A stretch of 16,136 nucleotides of DNA, taken from assembly GCA_002774555.1 (NCBI GenBank), contig PEYC01000020.1, forward strand, positions 1 through 16,136, given 5' to 3'. Positions 5,525 to 11,947 of this stretch are shown one piece after another. The stretch is from Candidatus Nealsonbacteria bacterium CG08_land_8_20_14_0_20_36_22 (GTDB lineage Bacteria > Patescibacteriota > Minisyncoccia > Minisyncoccales > GWA2-38-27). How positions within the stretch are numbered: position 1 is the stretch's first letter; each line of letters opens with the position of its first letter. A program made the translations under genes and the position numbers. The notes under the pieces are model-generated. The model was not told the origin of the DNA and made no database searches. It saw nothing but the letters and a program-made list of their open reading frames with translations.

Positions 5525-6820
5525 ATGTGGTATCAAGAACTTATTCAAATATTTAAAATAGGCGGTTTACGAAAAAAGATTTTATTTGTCTTGCTGGTTT
5601 TTGCTATTTTTCGACTAATGGCAAATATTCCAATGCCGGGGATAAACGCTGAAAATCTGGAGCAGTTCTTTGCCAGATTTAAAATGATGGGTCTTTTAAG
5701 TATTTTGACCGGCGGCGCCTTAAGCAGATTTTCTATCATTATGTTGGGATTGGGCCCTTATATTACCGCCGTAATTATTTTACAGCTTTTAACAATGATA
5801 TTTCCTCAGCTGGAGAAGATGTATAAAGAAGAAGGAGAAGCTGGCAGAAGAAAATTTGAGCAGTATGGAAGAATTCTTACTATACCTTTGGCAGTTCTTC
5901 AATCTTATGCTATGCTCAGCTGGTTTCAAAGACCGCCCAATCCAGTAATTTTCCCTCCTTTTAATTTTCTCCAAACCATAACCGCAATTTCTACTATTAC
6001 AGCTGGTACTGTTTTTTTGATGTGGCTGGGAGAATTAATTTCAGAAAAGGGAATTGGCAACGGTGTCTCCCTTTTAATTTTTGCTGGCATTATCGCCAGT
6101 TTTCCAATGAGCGTTTTCCAGGCCTATCAGGATGTGAGCGTGGATCCAGCCAAAATTCCAAACTATCTGCTTTTCTTTGCAATGGCTTTGGTTATTATTA
6201 CCGGCGTGGTTTTAATTACAGAGGGCAGACGGAATATTCCGGTTTCCTACGCCAAAAGAGTTAGAGGAAATAAGATGTATGGTGGCGTTTCAACTTATTT
6301 GCCAATGAATATTAACCCGGCCGGGGTTATTCCTATAATTTTCGCAATGTCTATTTTGCTTTTTCCGGAAATGATCGTTAATTTTTTGGGCGAAGCCGGA
6401 GGAATTATGGGTAATATTGCTCAAAATATAGCTGTTTTTTTGGCAAATCCTTGGGTTAAAGGAATTTTGTATTTTACCTTGGTTGTACTTTTCACTTATT
6501 TTTATACTGCAGTTACTTTTGACCCAAAAGCAATTTCTCAAAATCTTCAGAAAATGGGTGGGTTTGTGCCGGGAATTAGGCCAGGGGAATCAACTGCTAA
6601 ATTTATTCATTATATTTTAAACAGGGTTTTGTTAATTGGAGCTTTGTTTTTGGCTTTAATTGCCGTGATGCCGTCTATTGTAGGAGGGCTTACTGGCGTG
6701 GCGAATGTTTTTAACTTTCTAATAGGAGGAACTTCGCTTTTAATCGTGGTCTCGGTTGTTTTGGAAACAATGCGTCAAGTTAACGCCCAACTCCAAATGC
6801 GCGAATATGAAACATTCTAA
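5525..6820 (+). CDS. secY: Preprotein translocase subunit SecY
   Basis: SecY is the membrane channel of the Sec translocon, working with SecE and SecA. The start at 5525 gives MWYQELIQIFKIGGLRKKIL, the usual SecY N-terminus, and 431 aa, a normal length. The frame is open to an ATG at 5483, but those 14 residues come from repeat element D. Visible features are the first membrane helix at about 18-35, the plug region after it, LGLGPYITA at 74-82, ISEKGIGNGVSLLIFAGI at about 172-190, the cytoplasmic RRNIPVSYAKR loop at 235-245, GFVPGIRPGESTAKF at about 346-360, and about ten hydrophobic segments in all. The end overlaps adk by 14 bases. Confidence 0.97.
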   Translation: MWYQELIQIFKIGGLRKKILFVLLVFAIFRLMANIPMPGINAENLEQFFARFKMMGLLSILTGGALSRFSIIMLGLGPYITAVIILQLLTMIFPQLEKMYKEEGEAGRRKFEQYGRILTIPLAVLQSYAMLSWFQRPPNPVIFPPFNFLQTITAISTITAGTVFLMWLGELISEKGIGNGVSLLIFAGIIASFPMSVFQAYQDVSVDPAKIPNYLLFFAMALVIITGVVLITEGRRNIPVSYAKRVRGNKMYGGVSTYLPMNINPAGVIPIIFAMSILLFPEMIVNFLGEAGGIMGNIAQNIAVFLANPWVKGILYFTLVVLFTYFYTAVTFDPKAISQNLQKMGGFVPGIRPGESTAKFIHYILNRVLLIGALFLALIAVMPSIVGGLTGVANVFNFLIGGTSLLIVVSVVLETMRQVNAQLQMREYETF

Positions 6821-7472
6821 ACCATTAAATTTCACTTTAATAGGGAGATCTGGTTCGGGCAAGGGAACCCAAGCCAAACTTTTAATAGAACGCTTTGGCA
6901 ATCTGTTTTATGTTTATACTGGCGACTTATTTAGGGATTTAGCCAAAGCAAATACAGATACCGGGAAGCGAATTAAAAAAATTATAAAAGAGGGAGGGTT
7001 GCCATTTGATGAGTTAGCTACCACTTTGTGGATGTATAAAATCGCTTATAATGTCAAAGAAAACCAAGGAATACTTTTTGATGGTTCGCCCCGCCGGTTA
7101 GACGAAGCGAAAGTCATCGATGAATTTATGGAGTTTTTAGAGCGGAAAGAAAATACTTATAATATATTGCTTGATATATCAAGAGAAGAGGCATTCAATC
7201 GTTTAATAAAAAGGAGGATTTGTAAGAAATGTGAAAGATTAATCCCTTGGGTTGGAGAATTTAAGAAGTTGAAGGTGTGTGATAAATGCGGGGGCGAGTT
7301 AATTACTCGACCGGATGACTCTTCTAAAGCAATAAATAACCGATTAGATTTTTATGACAAAAGGGTAACAGAAGTAGTTGATTATTATAAAAAACAAAAC
7401 CGACTTATTGAGATAAACGGCGAGCAATCAATTGAAGACGTCTTCCAAGACATACTAAAAGCAATTAGATGA
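6807..7472 (+). CDS. adk: Adenylate kinase with zinc-type LID
   Basis: Adenylate kinase catalyses ATP + AMP = 2 ADP in the cytoplasm. The start at 6807 places the P-loop GRSGSGKGT at residues 13-21, as expected, and gives 221 aa; the longer frame from 6756 lies inside secY. YTGDLFRD (37-44) is the AMP-site block. FDGSPRR (91-97) replaces the common DGFPR, with Ser in place of Phe. The LID has four cysteines, C139, C142, C158 and C161, a structural zinc site as in Gram-positive enzymes. RPDDSSKAINNRLDFYD matches the family's late Arg/Asp block. The secY-adk-map order is classic. The stop overlaps map (ATGA). Confidence 0.94.
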   Translation: MKHSKPLNFTLIGRSGSGKGTQAKLLIERFGNLFYVYTGDLFRDLAKANTDTGKRIKKIIKEGGLPFDELATTLWMYKIAYNVKENQGILFDGSPRRLDEAKVIDEFMEFLERKENTYNILLDISREEAFNRLIKRRICKKCERLIPWVGEFKKLKVCDKCGGELITRPDDSSKAINNRLDFYDKRVTEVVDYYKKQNRLIEINGEQSIEDVFQDILKAIR

Positions 7473-8218
7473 TTTCAATAAAAACGGAAAAAGAGATTGA
7501 GATAATGAAAGAAGGGGGCAGGATTTTGGCGGAAATTATGAAAGAGGTCGCAGAGAAGGTAGAGCCGGGAATTACCACCAAATATTTAGATAAGGTCGCT
7601 GAAGACCTTGTTTTTAAGTTTGGGGCAAAACCTTCATTTAAGGGCTATCAAGGGTTTCCAGCCGTTCTCTGCGTTTCTATAAACGAAGAGTTGGTTCATT
7701 GTTTGCCTTCTGGCAGAAAATTAAAAAAAGGGGATATTGTTTCTTTGGATTTAGGGATTTTGTATAAGGGTTTTCATACTGATATGGCGGTGACGGTGCC
7801 GGTCGGGGAAGTTTCACCAGAAGCTCAAAGATTAATCAGGGTTACTAAAAAAGCTTTAAAAAGAGGAATAAAAAAAGTTAGTCCTGGCAATACTTTTGGT
7901 GATATTGGCAATACTATTCAAAAATATGTAGAGAGCCAAGGATATAATGTGGTTCGGGAACTATGCGGTCACGGAATTGGCAGAGAAATTCACGAAGACC
8001 CTCAAATCCTAAATTACGGGAAAAGAAGAACCGGGCCGGAAATAAAAGAAGGAATGGTTTTTTGTCTTGAACCAATGGTCGCAATAGGCGATTGGCAGAT
8101 AAAAAAGGCCAAGGACGGTTACGGTCTTCAAACAAGAGACGGCTCTTTATGCGCCCATTTTGAACATACAATAGCTATCACTAAAAATGGGCATGAGGTA
8201 TTGACAAAATTGAAATAA
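7469..8218 (+). CDS. map: Methionine aminopeptidase, type I
   Basis: The enzyme removes N-terminal methionine from nascent proteins. The 249-aa product has the pita-bread fold ligands at the expected spacing: D94 (SLDLG), D105 (FHTDMAV), H168 (CGHGIG), E201 (CLEPM) and E232 (FEHT), with H77 as the catalytic histidine. Each is three residues below its E. coli counterpart. The length is close to the E. coli enzyme (264 aa). Translation is coupled to adk through ATGA at 7469-7472. The last codons contain the -35 box of the next transcription unit. The usual infA does not follow. Confidence 0.97.
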   Translation: MISIKTEKEIEIMKEGGRILAEIMKEVAEKVEPGITTKYLDKVAEDLVFKFGAKPSFKGYQGFPAVLCVSINEELVHCLPSGRKLKKGDIVSLDLGILYKGFHTDMAVTVPVGEVSPEAQRLIRVTKKALKRGIKKVSPGNTFGDIGNTIQKYVESQGYNVVRELCGHGIGREIHEDPQILNYGKRRTGPEIKEGMVFCLEPMVAIGDWQIKKAKDGYGLQTRDGSLCAHFEHTIAITKNGHEVLTKLK

Positions 8219-8229
8219 TATGCTATCAT
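8201..8229 (+). promoter_or_regulatory. Consensus promoter with extended -10 for the small ORF
   Basis: TTGACA (8201-8206), a 17-base spacer, then TATCAT (8224-8229) preceded by TGC (8221-8223), an extended -10. The -35 is a perfect sigma-70 consensus and lies inside the final codons of map. The expected start is near 8236, giving a leader of about 70 nt before the ATG at 8306. Confidence 0.8.
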
Positions 8230-8293
8230 ACAAGCAGTAAGAGTTTGCGTTTGTACACGAAAAAGTAAATATAGAAAGTTTAATTTTTTTTGA

Positions 8294-8299
8294 AAGGAG
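8294..8299 (+). promoter_or_regulatory. Consensus Shine-Dalgarno of the small ORF
   Basis: AAGGAG at 8294-8299 is followed by a 6-base spacer and ATG at 8306. I see no comparable motif at the right distance for any other gene in this window, so it decides the start and argues that the small ORF is translated. Confidence 0.85.
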
Positions 8300-8305
8300 A
8301 AATTT

Positions 8306-8443
8306 ATGGATACGTTGGTCGCAATAGGAATTTTGGTAGGCGGCTGTTTAATCATCTGGGGAATTGGAAAAATCATCGAGAAGATAACAGGTTTCCCCGT
8401 TTGGGGCTCTGATGATAGTCCAGGAGGACTCCCACATCCTTAG
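8306..8443 (+). CDS. Small single-helix membrane peptide, 45 aa, unknown function
   Basis: I do not recognise this gene. The 45-codon frame begins MDTLVAIGILVGGCLIIWGI, so residues 4-21 form one strongly hydrophobic helix rich in Gly and Ile. A basic segment follows (K22, K26) and then a polar Gly/Pro-rich tail (WGSDDSPGGLPHP). By the positive-inside rule the C-terminus would be cytoplasmic. There is no good signal peptidase site; VGGC at 11-14 is only a weak lipobox and lacks a basic n-region. Evidence for expression is strong: its own consensus promoter, the only clear Shine-Dalgarno in the window, and a terminator 25 bases after the stop. It stands between map and a toxin-antitoxin-like pair. 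Possible roles are a membrane regulator, a subunit of a larger complex, or a small hydrophobic toxin; none is shown. Confidence 0.72.
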   Translation: MDTLVAIGILVGGCLIIWGIGKIIEKITGFPVWGSDDSPGGLPHP

Positions 8444-8467
8444 GCGACATTCAGCGCAGTCAATTAT

Positions 8468-8500
8468 AGCTCAAGTTAACCCTTGAGCTTTTTTATTTTA
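8468..8500 (+). terminator. Intrinsic terminator after the small ORF
   Basis: AGCTCAAG (8468-8475) and CTTGAGCT (8482-8489) form a perfect 8-bp stem around the loop TTAACC, followed by a T-rich run with interspersed A (8489-8506). This is the clearest intrinsic terminator in the window and closes a transcript of about 260 nt. Confidence 0.88.
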
Positions 8501-8515
8501 TTTTTGGGGATTTTG

Positions 8516-8524
8516 TGGTAGAAT
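8516..8524 (+). promoter_or_regulatory. Extended -10 promoter for the TA-galT unit
   Basis: TGG then TAGAAT (8519-8524) is an extended -10 element. The -35 region is poor (TTTTAT at 17-base spacing). Only eight bases separate it from the ATG at 8533, so transcription would start about two bases before the start codon, giving a nearly leaderless mRNA. Confidence 0.55.
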
Positions 8525-8532
8525 AAACTAAT

Positions 8533-8928
8533 ATGACATTGCCTAAGTTTTTGGAGTCATTTTTGCCATCTTATGATATTTCCAAGATGGATTTATATAA
8601 TCCTTATGATAAAAAATTAATCATAGAGGCGGTTTTGAATCAGGGAACAACCAAAGAGATAAAATGGCTTTTCAAAACCTATAGTAAAAGAGAAATCAAA
8701 AATGTTTTAAGAAATCCCAGCCGTGGTTGTTGGGATGCTCGGGTTCTTAATTTCTGGACCAAAATTTTCGGGATTAAAATACACCCTATTATTTATGAAA
8801 TGGCTATTTTGAATCTTAACCCTCAACCAGAAAAATGGGAAAGATGGTTTAATTTTTTGAAAAAAAGGGCATCAAAAGAAACCTTGAGAAGGTGGCAAAA
8901 ATTAGGTCTTCTAAAGACCACTAGATAA
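8533..8928 (+). CDS. DUF6922-like protein, probable antitoxin partner
   Basis: The 131-aa product is small, mostly helical and basic, with no membrane segment. The segment from about residues 26 to 84, including KKLIIEAVLNQGTTKEIKWL, YSKREIKNVL and ARVLNFWTKIFGI, resembles the DUF6922 family as I remember it. Such proteins are often encoded just upstream of AbiEii/AbiGii-type nucleotidyltransferases. The next gene, five bases downstream, is exactly such a protein, so a toxin-antitoxin-like pair with this as antitoxin is the best reading. No DNA-binding helix-turn-helix is obvious. The family match is from memory and the antitoxin role is inferred from context. Confidence 0.65.
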   Translation: MTLPKFLESFLPSYDISKMDLYNPYDKKLIIEAVLNQGTTKEIKWLFKTYSKREIKNVLRNPSRGCWDARVLNFWTKIFGIKIHPIIYEMAILNLNPQPEKWERWFNFLKKRASKETLRRWQKLGLLKTTR

Positions 8929-8933
8929 TTATC

Positions 8934-9578
8934 ATGGAAGATTTTATTCTTAATTGGAATCAAAAGAAAATTTTAAGAAACCTCTCTTTTCTAAAAAAAT
9001 ATGGCTTTTATCTTGCTGGCGGTACAGCTCTTGCCCTGCAATTTGGTCATCGAACTTCAAAGGATTTAGATTTCTACACAAAAAAAAATTTCAACCCCGT
9101 AAAAATAGTGAAAGAATTCCGGAAAGTTTTTAAGAAAGATTTAAAGGGGCCAAGAAGCGCTGAAGATACTTTATGGTTGAAAATTAAAGATACTGATCTT
9201 TCCTTTTTCAGGTATCCTTATTTGTTAATTCGGCCATTGGTTTCTTATGAGACAGTTAAATTAACAAGCGCAGAAGATATTATAGCTATGAAAATAGAAG
9301 CAATAATTACCAGAGGAAAAAAAAGAGATTTTGTTGATATGTACTTCGCTATGAGAAGATACGGAATAAAGAAAGTGCTGGGTTTTTTTAAGGAAAAATA
9401 CCCTGAGGTTTTTAACGAGTATAACTGTGTTACTGCCTTAACTTATTTTGAGGATGCTGAAAAGAAAGAGCAGGGGAGAAAGAGAGTTTATATTTATTCT
9501 GGAGTTACTTGGCCGGCGATAAAAAAATATATTACAGAAGAAGTTAAAAAATATCAGCTTAGTTTAATTAAAAAATGA
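8934..9578 (+). CDS. AbiEii/AbiGii-type nucleotidyltransferase (toxin-like)
   Basis: The 214-aa protein belongs to the polymerase-beta-like nucleotidyltransferase fold. It has the motif LAGGTALAL at residues 27-35 (GG-T core), SKDLDFY at 42-48 with the metal-binding D44-x-D46, and the downstream block MKIEAIITRGKKRDFVDMYF (119-138), which carries the Lys and Asp typical of AbiEii toxins. Relatives (AbiEii, MenT) transfer nucleotides to tRNA or other acceptors and arrest growth; the substrate here is unknown. It follows the DUF6922-like gene by five bases, and its TGA stop overlaps the galT start (ATGA), so all three are probably one transcript. Confidence 0.82.
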   Translation: MEDFILNWNQKKILRNLSFLKKYGFYLAGGTALALQFGHRTSKDLDFYTKKNFNPVKIVKEFRKVFKKDLKGPRSAEDTLWLKIKDTDLSFFRYPYLLIRPLVSYETVKLTSAEDIIAMKIEAIITRGKKRDFVDMYFAMRRYGIKKVLGFFKEKYPEVFNEYNCVTALTYFEDAEKKEQGRKRVYIYSGVTWPAIKKYITEEVKKYQLSLIKK

Positions 9579-10612
9579 TAAAAAAATCAAAAAAAATTCA
9601 CCCTGTAAAATTTCCTTCGGAGTTGAGAATGGATATGGTTGGTGGGGATTGGGTGGTTGTAGCCACAGGCAGAGCAAGGAGGCCGGAGACATTTAAACAA
9701 GAAAAGAGAGTGGTAGAGAAAATTTCTAAAAAAGATTGTCCTTTTTGTAATTTATCTAAACAGGAAAAACCAACTCTTATTTTCAATAAAGGCAGAAAAA
9801 TGGCCAATGGTCCTTGGACTACAGTTGTAGTGCCGAACAAATATCCTGCTTTTCTTCCTTATCCTGAATTAAACGAAAGAACGGAAGGAAAATTGCATAA
9901 GAAAATGAATGCTGTTGGTTTTCACGAAGTAGTGATAACTTTTGACCACCAAAGGCAGCTCGCCCAATTTTCAATAGAAGAAATCAAAGAAGTTTTTGAT
10001 GTTTACCAGCAAAGATATTTGGATTTGATGGACAAGAAATTTGTCAATCACATTTCTATTTTTCATAACCATGGCCGGGAAGCCGGTTCCTCAATTAGCC
10101 ATCCCCATTCTCAAATTATTACCACACCTTTAATTGATATTGACCTTCAAGCGGCTTTAGATAGGTCTAAAAATTATTATGAAAAAGTAGGAGAGTGTAT
10201 TTACTGCCGTTTGAACAAATGGGAGAAAAAGATAAAAAAAAGGATTGTTTTTGAAAACAATGGTTTTTTGGTTGTTTGTCCTTTTGCTTCCAAAACAGCT
10301 TTTGAAGTTATAATTTCTCCTAAAAAACATCTTACTTATTTTGAAAAAATAAAAGAAGAAGAAAAATGGAATTTAGCCGAAGCATTCCAAAAGGCCTTAA
10401 GTAAACTTTATAAAGGCCTTAATAATCCTAACTATAATTTTTATTTACACACCGCACCATGCGTTGCAGAAGATAATAGTTATTACCATTGGCATTGGAC
10501 AATTTTGCCGAAGACAGCCATTCCGGCTGGTTTTGAAATCGGGACCAGAATGGAAATTTCCACTATTGAGCCGGAAAAAGCAGCCGAATATTTAAGAAAG
10601 CAGTCCCGTTAG
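9575..10612 (+). CDS. galT: Galactose-1-phosphate uridylyltransferase-like protein
   Basis: The 345-aa product is a HIT-superfamily nucleotidyl transferase of the GalT branch, which in the Leloir pathway exchanges UMP between UDP-glucose and galactose-1-phosphate. It has a zinc-type CPFC pair (C55, C58) and the active-site block HNHGREAGSSISHPHSQI with HPHSQ at 176-180, H178 being the expected nucleophile. A second CxxC (CIYC, C208/C211) starts the second half, and a HWHW segment lies near the C-terminus. The length matches GalT (about 340-350 aa). No galK or galE is nearby, and related enzymes act on other hexose phosphates or ADP/UDP sugars, so the substrate is uncertain. Translation is coupled to the toxin-like gene by ATGA. 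Confidence 0.82.
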   Translation: MIKKSKKIHPVKFPSELRMDMVGGDWVVVATGRARRPETFKQEKRVVEKISKKDCPFCNLSKQEKPTLIFNKGRKMANGPWTTVVVPNKYPAFLPYPELNERTEGKLHKKMNAVGFHEVVITFDHQRQLAQFSIEEIKEVFDVYQQRYLDLMDKKFVNHISIFHNHGREAGSSISHPHSQIITTPLIDIDLQAALDRSKNYYEKVGECIYCRLNKWEKKIKKRIVFENNGFLVVCPFASKTAFEVIISPKKHLTYFEKIKEEEKWNLAEAFQKALSKLYKGLNNPNYNFYLHTAPCVAEDNSYYHWHWTILPKTAIPAGFEIGTRMEISTIEPEKAAEYLRKQSR

Positions 10613-10637
10613 AAATTCCTTACTAATTAAGGTTTCT
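10611..10637 (+). other. Bulged hairpin after galT
   Basis: AGAAA (10611-10615) pairs with TTTCT (10633-10637), and CCTTA (10618-10622) with TAAGG (10628-10632), with a 2-nt bulge and loop CTAAT. It overlaps the galT stop. A G-run follows, not a T-run, so it is a weak terminator candidate at best. Confidence 0.35.
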
Positions 10638-10668
10638 AATGGGGGGACAAACTTTTTAGTAAAATCTT

Positions 10669-11412
10669 ATGAAAATTTCTAACGGGGTGAAACCATTAAT
10701 TGTAGCAAACTGGAAGTGTAATCCAGCAAAAGAAAAAGAGGCTAAACGGCTTTTTAATTCAGTGAAGAAAACAAAAGCAGTTATCTGCCCGCCTTTGATT
10801 TATTTAAAGAGCTTAGCTCCTTATGTCGGGCTTGGAGCCCAGAATTGTTTTTGGGAGAAAAAAGGCGCCTTCACCGGCGAAGTTTCTCCGGCAATGCTTA
10901 AAAACATAGGATGCCAATATGTGATTGTTGGGCATTCTGAGAGACGAAGATATTTCAACGAGACAGATGAAGTGGTGAATAAGAAATTAAAGTCAGTGAT
11001 TGAGGCCAGAATGATACCAATTCTCTGTATTGGAGAGACCCAAAAACAAAGAGATAGGGGAGAGACCGAAAATATTTTGAAAAAACAAATTGAAGATGCC
11101 CTAAATGACATTTCAAAATTCAAAATTCAAAATTCAAAATTGTGCATTGCTTACGAACCAATTTGGGCAATTGGCACCGGTAAGCCCTGCGACCCAGAAG
11201 AAGCCCAAAAGATGGGTTTGTTGATTAGAAAGATTATTTCAAAAATTTATAATAGGACTGTTGCCCAGAAAACGCCAATACTCTATGGCGGGAGCGTGAA
11301 TAGCAAAAATGGAGCAAGCTATATTAAAGAAGCGGGCTTACAAGGACTTTTGGTTGGAGGAGCCTCTTTAGAGGCAAAGGAATTTGTTGACCTCGTTAGA
11401 AAAATCTGTTAA
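10669..11412 (+). CDS. tpiA: Triosephosphate isomerase
   Basis: TIM interconverts dihydroxyacetone phosphate and glyceraldehyde-3-phosphate in glycolysis. The 247-aa product has all catalytic residues: N14 and K16 in ANWKCN, H89 in VGHSERR and E163 in AYEPIWAIGTG, plus the phosphate-binding GGSVNSKN and LVGGASL loops. The start at 10669 gives a short N-terminal extension before the first strand. Residues about 149-157 (KFKIQNSKL region) are encoded by four tandem heptamers TTCAAAA (11112-11139), just before the catalytic-loop strand. This is a low-complexity insert in a surface helix region, whose copy number sets the reading frame. An AT-rich TAAAAT stands three bases before the ATG, but no good -35 is visible. 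Confidence 0.95.
   Translation: MKISNGVKPLIVANWKCNPAKEKEAKRLFNSVKKTKAVICPPLIYLKSLAPYVGLGAQNCFWEKKGAFTGEVSPAMLKNIGCQYVIVGHSERRRYFNETDEVVNKKLKSVIEARMIPILCIGETQKQRDRGETENILKKQIEDALNDISKFKIQNSKLCIAYEPIWAIGTGKPCDPEEAQKMGLLIRKIISKIYNRTVAQKTPILYGGSVNSKNGASYIKEAGLQGLLVGGASLEAKEFVDLVRKIC
11112..11141 (+). repeat. Tandem heptamer TTCAAAA x4 inside tpiA
   Basis: Four perfect copies of TTCAAAA run from 11112 to 11139, followed by TT. The unit is not a multiple of three, so gain or loss of one copy would frameshift tpiA. The same unit in reverse orientation (TTTTGAA) appears twice in the right arm of element D near 5461. Confidence 0.9.
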
Positions 11413-11423
11413 GATATTCCATA

Positions 11424-11945
11424 ATGAGAAAAACTTTCCAAGGATATTTCTATAATCCGACCAGAGGGAATTTATTAGCTAACGAGGTGCTCGATGAGAT
11501 GCTCAATTATATTCAAGAGAAACCAGAGAAGTTTTATGACATTATTGTAGGTTGTGATTCTTCCTCGGGCGAAAACCCCTACTTTCCTGTTGTGGTGGCG
11601 ATTTTAAGAGTGGGAGAAGGAGGAAGATTTTTTCTTAAAAAAATAAAATATCCTCGGCCTCAAAACAGAAAATTTATCCATTGGAGAAATAGGATTTTAC
11701 AAGAAGTTTTGCTGTCTTGTGATTTAGCTTTGTTTTTAAGAGAAGATTTTCAAAAGAAAATTCAAGAGATAGATAATGGAAAACTTCATTACCAGTTTCG
11801 CTATATTCACGCTGATATCGGCGAAAACGGTCAGACAAAAGATATGGTAAAAGAATTAACTGGTCTTATATTGGGGAATGGCTTTGAGCCGAAAATTAAA
11901 CCAGAATCTTTTGTCGCCTCAGTGGTTGCCGACCGCTATTCTTAA
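11424..11945 (+). CDS. YkuK/DUF458 family RNase-H-like protein
   Basis: The 173-aa product matches the DUF458 family (Bacillus YkuK), predicted to adopt a ribonuclease-H-like fold. Conserved acidic motifs are GCDSSS at 43-48 (D45), IHADIG at 128-133 (D131) and the C-terminal VADRYS at 168-173 (D170), which together could bind metal. The segment VVVAILRVGEGGRFFLKKIKY (about 56-76) fits the family's second strand region. The biological role of the family is poorly known; nuclease activity is an inference from the fold. It lies 11 bases after tpiA and two bases before alaS, so it is probably cotranscribed with both. Confidence 0.78.
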   Translation: MRKTFQGYFYNPTRGNLLANEVLDEMLNYIQEKPEKFYDIIVGCDSSSGENPYFPVVVAILRVGEGGRFFLKKIKYPRPQNRKFIHWRNRILQEVLLSCDLALFLREDFQKKIQEIDNGKLHYQFRYIHADIGENGQTKDMVKELTGLILGNGFEPKIKPESFVASVVADRYS

Positions 11946-11947
11946 AA

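Noticed and set aside
8076..8328. A 13-base match (TGGTCGCAATAGG) between map (8076-8088) and the small ORF (8316-8328), both coding VAIG
   Set aside because: The match is short and flanks diverge at once. It could be a duplication trace, but chance with similar codons explains it as well.
8306..8347. Lipoprotein signal in the small peptide (VGGC at residues 11-14)
   Set aside because: The segment before the Cys is too short, has an acidic residue and no basic n-region, and hydrophobicity continues past the Cys.
8463..8468. TATAAT on the minus strand just before the terminator, a possible antisense promoter for the small ORF
   Set aside because: At 17-base spacing the minus-strand -35 would be AAAGCT, and there is no TGn extension. 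One hexamer in AT-rich DNA is not enough to call an antisense RNA.
8905..8919. GGTCTT-CTA-AAGACC hairpin at the end of the DUF6922-like gene
   Set aside because: A 6-bp stem without a T-tract is common by chance; kept out of the feature list.
10389..10426. Two copies of AAGGCCTTAA in galT forming a bulged stem
   Set aside because: Both lie in ordinary coding sequence, the stem has bulges, and the unit is itself a short palindrome; not enough to propose a function.
10660..10668. TAAAAT as a -10 for tpiA
   Set aside because: It is only three bases before the ATG, which would put the transcription start inside the gene, and no -35 is seen at 16-18 bases. Read-through from galT is as likely.
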